A stretch of 64,000 nucleotides of DNA from Humidesulfovibrio sp. (GCF_031082295.1 NZ_JAVHLD010000001.1:124001-188000); one strand, 5' to 3'. Counted from the first letter of the stretch, positions 1 to 9,384 are shown. Notes: generated from the sequence alone by a model not told the origin. Made by a program: numbers and translations.

Positions 1-2523
1 ACCCTCGAGCTCTCGCCCTGGGCCAACGTCACCATGCCCGGCAGCGTCCTCAGCCTGGCGAGCAGCCTCGTCGATGCAGGTAATCAGGTGCTCCTCGTCG
101 GCAGTGACCAATCTGCGGAGACCCTAACCCTCAACGGCACCGAGGGCGCGGACACGCTGGATGCCAGCTTCCTGACGCTCAGCACGGGTTGGGGCGATGA
201 AGGTGACTCCATCGTCCTGAACGGCCTGGCCGGCAATGACACCCTCATCGGCGGCAGCGGCAACGACTCTCTGTACGGCGGCGACGGTGACGACAGCCTC
301 AACCCCGGCCTCGGCAATGACAGCATCGAGGGCGGCGGCGGCACGGACACCCTGGACTACTCCTTCCTGGCCGTGGATGAGCCGTTGCAGCTCGTCGGCG
401 ATGAGGACGGCGCGGGCACCGTCTCGTACGTGGACAGCCAGGACACCTCCTACAGTGCGGAATTCAGCGGCATCGAGGCCATCAAGGCCGGTGCCGGTGA
501 CGACAGCATCCAGCTGACCGGCTGGACCAGCGGGGCCGAGATCTTCGGCCTTGGCGGCGGCGACACCATCGAGGGCGGGGCCGGAGCAGACCACATCAGC
601 GGCGGTGATGGCAACGACTACATCCTGGGTGGCACGGGCGACGACACCCTCGACGGCGGTGACGGCGATGACACCGTCGAGGGCGGCGGCGGCAGCGACG
701 TCCTGACCGGCGGAGACGGCTTCGACACCGTGTCCTTCGCGCACGCGGCCTCGGCCATCACGGCCAGCCTTGCCGACGGCGTTTCCAGCGGCGGCGATGG
801 AACCGACACCTTCTCGGGCTTTGAGGGCATCCTGGGCAGCGGCTACAGCGACACCCTGACCGGCGACGCGGCAGCCAACGCCATCGACGGCGGCCTGGGC
901 AACGACTCCATCCAGGGCGGGCTTGGCAACGACTCCATCCAGGGCGGCGTAGGCAACGACTCCATCGACGGCGGCGCGGGCAACGACGTCCTCACGGGCG
1001 GCGCAGGCGACGACATCCTCTTTGGCGGCGCAGGCGCTGACAACCTGACCGGCGGCGACAGCGCAGACTACTTCGCCTTCCGGACCGTGTCCGAGGCGGC
1101 CGACGCCATCACCGACTTCACCAGCGGCGTTGACAAGCTGGCCTTCTTCGCCACGTCGGCAGGCGGCGATTTCGGGTACGAAAACACCGAGGACGCGCAG
1201 GAACACTTCTTCGCCACCCTGGATGACTTCAACGCGTCCGCCGGGGAGGCCGCCAGCTGGTACCTGGACACCGACAGCCACACCCTCATGTACGACTCCG
1301 ACGGCACCCTCGACGGCGACCTGGGTACCGCCATCGCCACCGGCATCAACGCGCTGAGCGCGACTGACCTCATCGTCATCGACGCCAACAGCCAGATCGT
1401 CAGCGATGGCGAGAGCGGCGGAGGCACAACCTTCACCGGAACCGCTGGCGCAGACACCTTCATCGGCACCGACGGCGACGACACCTTCAACATGGGCGTG
1501 TATCTCACCAGCGCCGACCACCTGGACGGCGGCGCAGGCATCGACACCCTGACCTTTGCACCCGCCGTCGGCACACCCGGCGCCATGGACAACGTCACAA
1601 ACATCGAAACGGTGGTCCTTGAGAACCCCACCGCAGCCATCAGCCTGATCCTGCCCGAGAACATCCTGGGCGACGCCGACACCCTGACCGTCGACGCCAG
1701 CCTGCTGACCCAGGACCTGAGCCTTGACGCTTCGGCCCTGAACGGCGCCCTGGACTTCACGGCAGGGACCGGCCGGGACAGCATCACCGGCTCCGCCCAG
1801 GACGACACCTTCCGCTTCGGCGCGAACCTGACCGGCACTGACAATGTCGAAGGCGGCGATGGTTCGGACGTGCTGCAGCTGACCGACATCAACCAGAACC
1901 CCACCAACCTGAACGGGGTCAGCGGGATTGAGACCATCGAACTGTTCGGTTCGGCCCTCAACATCTCCGTCACCTCGTCCACCGCGGAATCCCTGTTCAG
2001 CGGCATTGACAACCTCACCATCGATGGCTCGGCCCTCAGCACCGGCCTCACCTTCAACGCCTCGCACGTGTCCTCCGACTACTCCTTCAACATCATCGGT
2101 GGCGCGGGCAACGACACTCTCGCTGGCGGCGCTGGCAGCGACACCCTGACCGGCGGCAGCGGAGCCGACCGTCTCAGCGGCGGCCGCGGCGATGACATCT
2201 TCATCTACCAGCATGTGGCCGATGGCGGCGACACCATCACCGACTTCAACGCGGGAGATGACACCATCGCCTTCTTGAGTACAAGGGCTGGCGGCGACTT
2301 CGATTGGTTCGACACGGATGCCGCGCAGGCGCGCTTCTTCGACAGCCAGGAGGATGTCGTCGGAACCACCGCCGCCCTGTATGTCGCGGGCACCTCGCTG
2401 TACTACGACAGCAACGGCGTTGATGCCGGTGGCGCCACGCTCATCGCGCAGAACGTCGACAACGTCAACGCGGGCAACATCAGCGTGATCGGCGCGCAGC
2501 AGCTGGACAACGGCGTGTTTTAG
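1..2523 (+). CDS. RTX-repeat calcium-binding protein, 5'-truncated by the window
   Basis: The frame is open from the first base, so the N-terminus is probably outside the window; the first in-window ATG is at 34 (829 residues from there). Nonapeptide repeats of the GGxGxDxLx type (for example GGDGDDTLDGG) occur in blocks at about 217-360, 570-720, 885-1060 and 2095-2195. In this family they form calcium-binding beta-rolls that fold after type I export. Two regions end in an 'ITDFxxGxDxxAF' module, one internal (about 1070-1400) and one at the C-terminus (about 2195-2520); this module is typical of RTX C-terminal ends, so the last one probably carries the secretion signal. No protease, lipase or adhesin catalytic motif is visible, so the function (adhesin, S-layer-like or matrix protein) is unassigned. 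No type I secretion genes lie in the window. Confidence 0.85.
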   Translation, partial: TLELSPWANVTMPGSVLSLASSLVDAGNQVLLVGSDQSAETLTLNGTEGADTLDASFLTLSTGWGDEGDSIVLNGLAGNDTLIGGSGNDSLYGGDGDDSLNPGLGNDSIEGGGGTDTLDYSFLAVDEPLQLVGDEDGAGTVSYVDSQDTSYSAEFSGIEAIKAGAGDDSIQLTGWTSGAEIFGLGGGDTIEGGAGADHISGGDGNDYILGGTGDDTLDGGDGDDTVEGGGGSDVLTGGDGFDTVSFAHAASAITASLADGVSSGGDGTDTFSGFEGILGSGYSDTLTGDAAANAIDGGLGNDSIQGGLGNDSIQGGVGNDSIDGGAGNDVLTGGAGDDILFGGAGADNLTGGDSADYFAFRTVSEAADAITDFTSGVDKLAFFATSAGGDFGYENTEDAQEHFFATLDDFNASAGEAASWYLDTDSHTLMYDSDGTLDGDLGTAIATGINALSATDLIVIDANSQIVSDGESGGGTTFTGTAGADTFIGTDGDDTFNMGVYLTSADHLDGGAGIDTLTFAPAVGTPGAMDNVTNIETVVLENPTAAISLILPENILGDADTLTVDASLLTQDLSLDASALNGALDFTAGTGRDSITGSAQDDTFRFGANLTGTDNVEGGDGSDVLQLTDINQNPTNLNGVSGIETIELFGSALNISVTSSTAESLFSGIDNLTIDGSALSTGLTFNASHVSSDYSFNIIGGAGNDTLAGGAGSDTLTGGSGADRLSGGRGDDIFIYQHVADGGDTITDFNAGDDTIAFLSTRAGGDFDWFDTDAAQARFFDSQEDVVGTTAALYVAGTSLYYDSNGVDAGGATLIAQNVDNVNAGNISVIGAQQLDNGVF
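898..1032 (+). repeat. 27-bp tandem repeat, five units, encoding RTX nonamers
   Basis: Five consecutive 27-bp units begin at 898, 925, 952, 979 and 1006. Each encodes a GNDS/GDD-type nine-residue RTX repeat. The first two units are identical over 23 bases, and similarity decays in the later units. The near-identity points to recent duplication or gene conversion. Confidence 0.85.
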
Positions 2524-2581
2524 ACTTGAGACACAGACGAAGGTTGCTGCACCCGGCATGCAACACGCACGATCTGAAACG

Positions 2582-2617
2582 GATGATCCCGACCCTCACA
2601 CGAGAGCCGGGATCATC
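2582..2617. terminator. Stem-loop between convergent RTX and glcB genes
   Basis: A perfect 10-bp inverted repeat (GATGATCCCG at 2582-2591, CGGGATCATC at 2608-2617) has a 16-nt loop. It sits between the stop codons of two convergent genes. No strong T-run follows on either strand, so it may be a weak bidirectional terminator or a 3'-end-stabilising hairpin. Confidence 0.5.
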
Positions 2618-2644
2618 TGCTTGAACGGGCATGCCAGGCCGGGG

Positions 2645-4810
2645 CTACCCCCTGGCTTTCGCCTTGCGCCGGTAGGCGTGCAGAATGGGCTCCGTGTAGC
2701 CGCTCGGCTGGACACGGCCCAGGAAGATCAGGTCCTTCGCCGCGGCAAAGGCAAGGCTCTGGTCGAACGCCGGGGCCATGGGCCGGTAGTCTGCGTCACC
2801 CGCGTTCTGCCGGTCCACCACGGCGGCCATGCGCTTCAGCGTCTCCAGCACCTGCTCACTGCCCACAAGCCCATGGCACAGCCAGTTGGCGATGTGCTGG
2901 CTTGAGATGCGCAACGTCGCCCGATCCTCCATGAGCCCCACGTCGGTGATGTCCGGCACCTTGGAGCAGCCTATCCCGGCGTCCACCCAGCGCACCACGT
3001 AACCCAGGATGCTCTGGATGTTGTTGTCCAATTCCTGCTGGATGTCCGCGTCCGCCGGGCGGTTCTTGAGCAGGCCCACGGTGAGCAGGTCCTCCAACCG
3101 GGCCTTGCGCTGGCCCGCCAGCTCCCTCTGCCGCGCGAACACGTCCACCTGGTGGTAGTGCATGGCGTGCAGCGTTGCCGCCGTGGGCGATGGCACCCAG
3201 GCGCAGTTGGCTCCGGCCAGTGGGTGGCCGCCCTTGACCTCCACCATCTCGGCCAGGCAGTCCGGCTTAGCCCACATGCCCTTGCCGATCTGGGCCTTGC
3301 CCGAGAGGCCGCAGGCCAGCCCCACCTCCACGTTCCAGTCCTCATAAGCCGCGATCCAGGGCTCGGCCTTCATGGCGTTCTTACGCACCATGGACCCTGC
3401 CTCCATGTTGGTGTGGATCTCGTCGCCGGTGCGGTCCAGGAAGCCGGTGTTGATGAAGACCACGCGCTCGCTCGCCGCGCGGATGCACTCCTTCAGGTTC
3501 ACCGTGGTCCGGCGCTCCTCGTCCATGATGCCGATCTTGATGGTGTTCCTGGCAAGGCCGAGGGCATCCTCCACGCGGCCGAACAGTTCGCAGCTGAAAG
3601 CCACTTCCTCCGGCCCGTGCATCTTGGGCTTGACGATGTAGATGCTGCCCGCGCGGCTGTTGGCGGATTTATTCGCGCCTTTCAACTCGTGCAGACCAAT
3701 AAAGCCCGTGGCCAGGGCGTCGAGCATGCCCTCGGGGATCTCGCGGCCCTGGGCGTCCAGCACAGCGTCCGTGGTCATGAGCAGGCCCACGTTGCGGATG
3801 AACAGCAGGCTGCGCCCCGGCAGGACGAGCGGCTTGCCGTCCGGGGCGGTGTAGGCGCGGTCTGCGGCCAGGCGACGGGTAAGCTGCTTGCCGCCCTTTT
3901 CAAAGGTCTCGGTGAGGTCGCCCTTCATGAGCCCCAGCCAGTTGCGGTAGGCGAGAGCCTTGTCCTCGGCGTCCACTGTCGCCACCGAGTCCTCACAGTC
4001 CTGGATGGTGGTGAGCGCCGCCTCAAGGATCAGATCCTTGACCCCGGCCGGGTGCTCCTTGCCGATGGGGTGAGCGCGGTCGATGGCGATTTCCAGATGC
4101 AGGCCGTGGTTCTTGAGCAGCACAGCGGAAAGCTCGGGCGAGCCAGTGGAGCCTGCGAACTGCGCGGGATCCTTCAGCCCGGTGGAGGTTCCGTCCGTCA
4201 GCTCGACAACCAGCGAGCTGCCCTTCAGAAAATAACGCTTGGCCTGGGCGTGACTTCCGCTGGCCAACGGAGCGGCCTGGTCCAGAAAGGCGGCGGCATA
4301 GGCCACGACCTTGGCCCCGCGCACCGGGTTGTAGCCCCGGCCGCGCTCCGCCCCGTCGGTCTCGGGCAGCACATTGCTGCCGTAGAGCGCGTCATAGAGG
4401 CTGCCCCAGCGGGCATTGGCCGCGTTCAGGGCGTAGCGGGCGTTGGTCAGGGGCACCACCAGCTGCGGCCCGGCCACCAGCGCGATCTCCGGGTCGACAT
4501 TGTCGGTGGTGATGGAAAAGTCCGGGCCTTCCGGCAGCAGGTACCCGATGCTTGTGAGGTACTCGCGGGTGGCCGTCGGATCCTGCGGTTTGCCCGAACG
4601 CTCAAGCCACCAGGCGTCGATGTCGTCCTGAAAGTCCTGACGCCGAGCCAGCAAGGCGGCGTTCCTCGGCCCCAGATCGGCCACGAGGGACTCCAGGGCG
4701 GTCCAGAAGACTGCGGGAGCCAGGCCGGTGCCCGGGGCCGCCTCGCCCTCGATGAAGTCGTAAAGCGCCTTGTCCACGGACAGGGTGCCGCTCTTGACGC
4801 GTTCGCTCAT
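2645..4810 (-). CDS. glcB: Malate synthase G
   Basis: The 721-residue product matches the length and motifs of the G isoform of malate synthase, which condenses glyoxylate with acetyl-CoA to malate and CoA. Visible family segments are [28 protein letters not shown] and the C-terminal [17 protein letters not shown]. The start at 4810 (MSERVK) is chosen over the longer reading from 4840 because AAAGGAG lies just upstream of it. It is the last gene of a minus-strand unit with gntR, hyi and glxR, so it uses glyoxylate in the same pathway. No glyoxylate carboligase or glycolate oxidase gene is nearby. Confidence 0.95.
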   Translation of the reverse strand: MSERVKSGTLSVDKALYDFIEGEAAPGTGLAPAVFWTALESLVADLGPRNAALLARRQDFQDDIDAWWLERSGKPQDPTATREYLTSIGYLLPEGPDFSITTDNVDPEIALVAGPQLVVPLTNARYALNAANARWGSLYDALYGSNVLPETDGAERGRGYNPVRGAKVVAYAAAFLDQAAPLASGSHAQAKRYFLKGSSLVVELTDGTSTGLKDPAQFAGSTGSPELSAVLLKNHGLHLEIAIDRAHPIGKEHPAGVKDLILEAALTTIQDCEDSVATVDAEDKALAYRNWLGLMKGDLTETFEKGGKQLTRRLAADRAYTAPDGKPLVLPGRSLLFIRNVGLLMTTDAVLDAQGREIPEGMLDALATGFIGLHELKGANKSANSRAGSIYIVKPKMHGPEEVAFSCELFGRVEDALGLARNTIKIGIMDEERRTTVNLKECIRAASERVVFINTGFLDRTGDEIHTNMEAGSMVRKNAMKAEPWIAAYEDWNVEVGLACGLSGKAQIGKGMWAKPDCLAEMVEVKGGHPLAGANCAWVPSPTAATLHAMHYHQVDVFARQRELAGQRKARLEDLLTVGLLKNRPADADIQQELDNNIQSILGYVVRWVDAGIGCSKVPDITDVGLMEDRATLRISSQHIANWLCHGLVGSEQVLETLKRMAAVVDRQNAGDADYRPMAPAFDQSLAFAAAKDLIFLGRVQPSGYTEPILHAYRRKAKARG

Positions 4811-4937
4811 GGGATTCTCCTTTCCGTTCTGCCGCGACATGAAACACTTGAGGTAAAAGAGGGGGCACGGCTGGCGTATGTTCGAGCTAAGTTCTTATCC
4901 CCTTCGCTTTCCCACCTGCAAGCCTTGACCGAGTGAC

Positions 4938-5825
4938 CTAGCGCCTGACCTCGACCTTGGCCAGCTTCTCCCAGTGGCGGACCAGCGCGCCGTGGTCGGC
5001 GTCGCCCAAGCCATCAGCCTTGAGGGCCTGCATGATCTCCATCACTTGAGCCGTGAGCGGCAGGCTCACGTTAAGCTCATGCGAGGTCTCAAGCACATTG
5101 GCCAAGTCCTTTGCGTGCAGGTTGATGCGGAAGCCCGGCGTGAATTTGCCGTCCATGATCAACGGCGCCTTGGCATCGAGAACAGTGCTGCCGGCCAGCC
5201 CGCCCCGTATGGCCTGGTAGACGAGGTCCGGCTCGACGCCTGCCTTGGTTGCCAGCACCAGGGCCTCGGAGACTGCGCAGATATTGAGGGCCACAACGAC
5301 CTGGTTGGCCAGCTTGGCGACATTTCCGGCGCCGATCTCGCCCACGCGCACCACAGAGGCCGCCATGGCCTTGAACACGGGCAGGCAGTCGTCAAAGTCG
5401 CCTTGGGCGCCGCCCACCATCACGGAGAGGGTGCCGTCAATGGCCTTGGGCTCTCCGCCGCTGACCGGGGCGTCCAGCATGCGAATGCCTTTGGCGGCCA
5501 GTTCCGTGGCGATTTCCCTGCTCGCCAGCGGAGCGATGGAGCTCATGTCTGCGTAGAGGAGCCCCGGCCTGCCGCCCTCGGCCACACCATTTTCGCCCAG
5601 AACCACCGAGCGCACTTCCGGCGAATTCGGCAGCATGGTGATGACCATGTCCGCCTGCTCCGCCACGGCCTTGGGCGAGTCCGCGGCCTTGGCCCCGGCG
5701 GCGACGATGGGGGCGACATTGGCCGCCGAGCGGCTCATGACGGTCAGCTCGAATCCGGTCTTGAGAAGATTGATGCACATGGGCTTGCCCATGACGCCGA
5801 GCCCGATGAATCCGATGCGCTTCAT
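4938..5825 (-). CDS. glxR: Tartronate semialdehyde reductase (2-hydroxy-3-oxopropionate reductase)
   Basis: This 295-residue protein belongs to the beta-hydroxyacid dehydrogenase family. It has an N-terminal Rossmann motif GFIGLGVMG (residues 4-12), the substrate-binding DAPVSGGEPKA segment and the GNVAKLANQ segment carrying the catalytic lysine. It should reduce tartronate semialdehyde to D-glycerate with NAD(P)H in the cytoplasm. The start at 5825 is preceded by AAAAGGAGAA, while the longer reading from 5867 has no such signal. It lies between hyi (product: tartronate semialdehyde) and glcB, which supports this substrate over 3-hydroxyisobutyrate. garR is an equivalent name. Confidence 0.88.
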   Translation of the reverse strand: MKRIGFIGLGVMGKPMCINLLKTGFELTVMSRSAANVAPIVAAGAKAADSPKAVAEQADMVITMLPNSPEVRSVVLGENGVAEGGRPGLLYADMSSIAPLASREIATELAAKGIRMLDAPVSGGEPKAIDGTLSVMVGGAQGDFDDCLPVFKAMAASVVRVGEIGAGNVAKLANQVVVALNICAVSEALVLATKAGVEPDLVYQAIRGGLAGSTVLDAKAPLIMDGKFTPGFRINLHAKDLANVLETSHELNVSLPLTAQVMEIMQALKADGLGDADHGALVRHWEKLAKVEVRR

Positions 5826-5880
5826 TGCGTTCTCCTTTTCCCGTTGTGCTGATGCTGTGGGAGCCATTCTTTCCGTGGCG

Positions 5881-6666
5881 CTAGGGCTTCAGCCCGAACT
5901 GCCCCATCCAGGCCAGGGAGGCGCGGGTGTCCGGGGTCGGCACGTATTCCAGGCCGATGTGCCCCTGATAGCCCAGGCGGTCGATTTCGCTGAACACGAA
6001 CGGGAAGTTGATCTCGCCGGTTCCCGGCTGGTGGCGTCCCGGGTTGTCGGCAATCTGGATATGCCCGATGCGCGAGATGTTTGTCCGCAGGGTGGCCACC
6101 AGTTCGCCTTCGCTGCGCTGGGCGTGGTACACGTCGTACTGCATCGCAATATTCGGAGCGCCGATGGTGTCGAGGAGCCGCAAGGTCTGCCTGGTCCCGT
6201 GCAGGAAGAAACCCGGGATGTCGTAAAGGTTGATGAACTCCACCAACAAGACGCGGTTCGCCCGCGCAAGCTCACCCGCCGCATAGCCCAGATTGCTCTT
6301 GAGCGTGTCCCAGGCGTCCTTCTCCCGCACGTTCTCGGGGCGCTTGCCCGCAAGGCAGTTCAGGCGGGGGATGTTCAGCTTCTTTGCGTAGGCGATGGCC
6401 TTGGCCACACCCGCCTTGAACTCGCCCACGCGGGCTGGATCGCAGGCGATGCCCCGGTCACCAGCGGCCCAGTCGCCTGCGGGCAGGTTGCAGAGCACCT
6501 GCTCCAGCCCGTTCTCATCGAGCAGGCTCTTCAGCGTCGCCGCGTCGTAGTCGTAGGGAAAGAGATACTCAACGGCGGAGAAGCCCGCCTCCCTGGCAGC
6601 GGCGAAGCGCTCCAAAAACGGCAGCTCCGTAAAGAGCATGCTCAGGTTGGCTGAGAATTTCGGCAT
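5881..6666 (-). CDS. hyi: Hydroxypyruvate isomerase
   Basis: The 261-residue TIM-barrel protein (xylose isomerase-like AP endonuclease superfamily) closely resembles Escherichia coli Hyi. Shared segments are FSANLSMLF at the N-terminus, FPYDYD, NLPAGDWAAG, QYDVYHAQR and IGHIQIADNPGRHQPGTGEI. It interconverts hydroxypyruvate and tartronate semialdehyde. The start at 6666 has GAGG upstream and matches the E. coli N-terminus; the longer reading from 6735 would run into the regulator gene. The stop of the GntR gene is 16 bp upstream, so the two are co-transcribed. Glyoxylate carboligase, often a neighbour, is absent here. Confidence 0.93.
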   Translation of the reverse strand: MPKFSANLSMLFTELPFLERFAAAREAGFSAVEYLFPYDYDAATLKSLLDENGLEQVLCNLPAGDWAAGDRGIACDPARVGEFKAGVAKAIAYAKKLNIPRLNCLAGKRPENVREKDAWDTLKSNLGYAAGELARANRVLLVEFINLYDIPGFFLHGTRQTLRLLDTIGAPNIAMQYDVYHAQRSEGELVATLRTNISRIGHIQIADNPGRHQPGTGEINFPFVFSEIDRLGYQGHIGLEYVPTPDTRASLAWMGQFGLKP

Positions 6667-6682
6667 GGCAAACCTCTTCGCA

Positions 6683-7393
6683 TTATTTGGATGGCGCCAA
6701 GCGGTGCTGCCCGGCTTCAACTCGCAACATTTCAAGCGAATTCGAGATGTGACGACGCATGGCCGCGCCGCTTTCGACCGGATCGTTGCGGGACAACGCT
6801 TCGATTATCGCCAGATGATCGGGCACAGTCTCTTCCCAGGGCCGTGGATTGCCTTGAAGATACAAGGATGCCAGCATGTTGACCGGGGCCAGGGCGGCCT
6901 GGAGGTAGGGGTTTGCCCCCAGTTCGGCCAGCCGCCAGTGGAAGCGCCGGTCCATCTCGATGAACTGCGCGTGGGCTTCCGGGGTGTCCGCCAGATCGCT
7001 CATGGCCAGCCACTTGGTGCGCATTTGGGCCGCCTCGTTCGGATCGATGCGAGAAGCCGCCAGCTCCGCCGCCATGGGTTCAAGTCGCTCGCGCAATTCG
7101 TACAAGTGAACGAGCTCTTCTGGATCAAGGGACCGCACATAGATGCCCCTTCTGGGCACCCATTCGAGCAGACCTTCCTGCGCCAAGCGCTTGAGGGCGT
7201 TGACCAGCGGCGTGCGACTGATGCCCAGCATTTCGGCCAGGTCTTCCTGAATGACGCGCTGGCCCGGCATGAGCGTGCCCTTGGCGATCATGTCCCGGAT
7301 GCGCAGGCAGACCTTGTCGTCGAGGTTGCTGTGCTGGATCATGTCCGCGCTTGCCTGCGCCAACTTCGCTTTGGAGGTGTTGCTCATGTTCAT
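6683..7393 (-). CDS. GntR-family (FCD/FadR-type) transcriptional regulator of the glyoxylate operon
   Basis: The 236-residue regulator has an N-terminal winged helix (about residues 20-90; AEMLGISRTPLVNALKRL is the recognition region) and a C-terminal all-helical FCD ligand domain with the RLEPMAAELAA and FIEMDRRFH segments. As first gene of the unit with hyi, glxR and glcB it most likely controls that operon and itself. Its ligand may be glyoxylate, hydroxypyruvate or a related small acid; this is inference. ATGs at 7393 and 7387 are both possible; the reading from 7513 would cover the promoter and operator and is unlikely. Confidence 0.88.
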   Translation of the reverse strand: MNMSNTSKAKLAQASADMIQHSNLDDKVCLRIRDMIAKGTLMPGQRVIQEDLAEMLGISRTPLVNALKRLAQEGLLEWVPRRGIYVRSLDPEELVHLYELRERLEPMAAELAASRIDPNEAAQMRTKWLAMSDLADTPEAHAQFIEMDRRFHWRLAELGANPYLQAALAPVNMLASLYLQGNPRPWEETVPDHLAIIEALSRNDPVESGAAMRRHISNSLEMLRVEAGQHRLAPSK

Positions 7394-7410
7394 GTCCAGA
7401 CTGTAATGAA

Positions 7411-7435
7411 TTTTGAATTCAAAATCCACATCATA
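7411..7435 (-). promoter_or_regulatory. Candidate operator palindrome and -10 element of the glyoxylate operon
   Basis: A perfect 14-bp palindrome, TTTTGAATTCAAAA, lies at 7411-7424, about 18-30 bp upstream of the gntR start. On the minus strand a TATGAT hexamer (7430-7435) lies 5 bp before it, so the palindrome would cover the transcription start. The surroundings are AT-rich, unlike the rest of the window. A second palindrome, AATCATGATT, lies at 7435-7444. No good -35 is seen. The placement suits autorepression by the GntR protein; the assignment is inference. Confidence 0.5.
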
Positions 7436-7444
7436 ATCATGATT

Positions 7445-7667
7445 GCATTTAAACATGTTATTACAATGAAATAAGGAATGCTTTCGCCCTAAACACTCGC
7501 GCGTCATGACCATTCAATGAGACATGGCATCGGCCTACTCACTCGAACAATGACGCTGCTGACAATCCTTACGCGGGGGCTTCGAAGAGAGTAACCATGC
7601 CTTCCCTGCACAGCGCAACGTCGCTCGCACGAAAAGGAAGTAACGGGCGGAGCGGGTCGCGGAAACG
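7445..7667. other. Intergenic stretch upstream of the glyoxylate operon
   Basis: With the regulatory elements either side, this makes a gap of just over 300 bases between the gntR start and the tRNA-Ser gene. It is AT-rich up to about 7490 and more balanced afterwards. No convincing gene, repeat or RNA is visible in it. Confidence 0.4.
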
Positions 7668-7700
7668 AAAAATCCCGGCCCCATTGCTGGGACCGGGAAG
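7668..7700 (-). terminator. Rho-independent terminator after tRNA-Ser
   Basis: On the minus strand a CCCGGTCCC / GGGGCCGGG hairpin is followed by ATTTTT. It starts about 8 bases beyond the encoded CCA of the tRNA-Ser gene, so it should end that transcript. Confidence 0.75.
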
Positions 7701-7706
7701 TACCGT

Positions 7707-7802
<96 letters not shown>

Positions 7803-7875
7803 TTGAGAGCGCGCCATATTGGCGCGGATGAACCCTCTACCCCCTGGCGGCCTCTGCTGTCAAGGTGTTTACGCT

Positions 7876-9384
7876 TCAGCCTTTCTTGCGCGATGCGGAG
7901 GCCTTGCCAGACTTCGCGCCGGGCTTGTCGCCGGGCTTGGAGGGCGTGTCGACCCAGTGCTTCTTGCCTTGGGCGGTCTTGGCGTCCATGGCCTTGCGCG
8001 ACTTGCCCAGCCTGGGGGCGCGGGTCTTGAGCACGCGCTCGGGCTCCTTCTTCTCGTGGCTGGAGCGGAACACGGCCTGCAACGGCGCCATGCGGATGCC
8101 CAGGAGCTTGCGCAGCTGGCTCTCCAGGTAGCGTGCGTAGGCAGGCTTCACCAGCTCCGCGTCGTTGACGAAGAACACGAAGGTGGGCGGCGTGTCGTCG
8201 GCCTGGGTCATGTAGAAGAACTTGGCGCGGCGGCGGTTGATGACCGGGGGCATGTGCCTTGTGGTGGCCTCGGTCATGGCCCGGTTGAGCTGGCCCGTGC
8301 CGATGCGGATGGTGCATTCGGCGCGGATGTCCTCGGCCAGGGGCAGGACCTTCTGCAGGTTCGAGCCCGTCAGGGCCGAGACATACAGCGTGGGCACGTA
8401 CGGGGCGATGCGCAAGGCGTTCTCGTAGGTCTCGCGCAGGGCCTTCAGGTGCTCTTTCGGCACCAGGTCGATCTTGTTCACGGCCACGAAGAACGGAGTG
8501 CGCTGGAGCGCCAGGTAGTCGATGAGCCGCTTGTCCTGGCGGGAGAGTCCCTCCATGGCGTCGAGCACGAGGATGGTCACGTCGGCGCGCTTGCTGCTGG
8601 TGAGCGCACGGTATACGGAGAGTTTCTCCAGGTGATCCTGGATGTTGGCCTTGCGGCGCACCCCGGCGGTATCCACAAAGACGTAGCGCTTGCCGCCGAT
8701 GTCGTAGGTGATCTGCACGGAGTCGCGCGTGGTGCCCGCCACTTCGCTGACGATCTGGCGGCCCTGGCCCACAAGGGCGTTGACCATGGACGACTTGCCC
8801 GCGTTGGGGCGGCCGAGCATGCAGATCTTGAGCCCGCGCTCAGGCGCGTCTTCGTCATCCGCCGCCTGCTCGATGAACGGCTGCGCCAGCTCGGCGATGC
8901 GCGCGCGCAGGGTGTTCAGGCCGAAGCCGTGGGCCGCGGAAACCGGCGCGATCTCAAGCCCAAGGGAGTGAAAGTCGGCAGTGGCCTTGGCCTCCTGCTC
9001 CGGCCCGTCGATCTTGTTGACCACAAGCAGGATGGGCTTGCCCGAGGCGCGAACCTTCTCGCTCACGGCTTCGTCAAGCCCGGTGATGCCCTCGCGCCCG
9101 TCCACCACGAAGAGCAGCACGTCAGCTTCTTCCATGGCCTCGGTAGCCTGCTCGAAGACGCTCTTGTCGATGCCGTAGTTGTCGTCATCGAGAGAGTCCG
9201 GCAGCATGCCGCCGGTGTCGACCACCGCAAGGCGCACACCGTCCTCGTCCATCTCGCCGTAGATGCGGTCGCGGGTGACGCCGGGCATGTCATGGGTGAT
9301 GGCCTGGTTCTTGCGGATCAGGCGATTGAACAGACTGCTCTTGCCAACGTTGGGGCGGCCTAGGAGTGCGATGATGGGCAACAT
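7876..9384 (-). CDS. der: Ribosome biogenesis GTPase Der (EngA)
   Basis: The 502-residue protein has the two tandem GTPase domains unique to Der: G1 motifs GRPNVGKSS (residue 9) and GRPNAGKSS (about residue 190), with NKID motifs in both. A KH-like domain follows, then a lysine-rich tail of about 40 residues that extends beyond the usual end. It acts in 50S subunit maturation. The start ATG at 9384 matches the family N-terminus MLPIIALLGRP. It is 77 bp downstream of thi4 and is followed by tRNA-Ser. Confidence 0.97.
   Translation of the reverse strand: MLPIIALLGRPNVGKSSLFNRLIRKNQAITHDMPGVTRDRIYGEMDEDGVRLAVVDTGGMLPDSLDDDNYGIDKSVFEQATEAMEEADVLLFVVDGREGITGLDEAVSEKVRASGKPILLVVNKIDGPEQEAKATADFHSLGLEIAPVSAAHGFGLNTLRARIAELAQPFIEQAADDEDAPERGLKICMLGRPNAGKSSMVNALVGQGRQIVSEVAGTTRDSVQITYDIGGKRYVFVDTAGVRRKANIQDHLEKLSVYRALTSSKRADVTILVLDAMEGLSRQDKRLIDYLALQRTPFFVAVNKIDLVPKEHLKALRETYENALRIAPYVPTLYVSALTGSNLQKVLPLAEDIRAECTIRIGTGQLNRAMTEATTRHMPPVINRRRAKFFYMTQADDTPPTFVFFVNDAELVKPAYARYLESQLRKLLGIRMAPLQAVFRSSHEKKEPERVLKTRAPRLGKSRKAMDAKTAQGKKHWVDTPSKPGDKPGAKSGKASASRKKG

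Noticed and set aside
898-1032. CRISPR-like array
   Set aside because: Units are contiguous 27-bp coding repeats without spacers and encode RTX nonamers.
124-2559. Long antisense open frame (811 codons) across the RTX gene
   Set aside because: It mirrors the Gly/Asp repeat codons of the sense strand, has a low-complexity Val/Gly/Ala translation and no ribosome-binding site.
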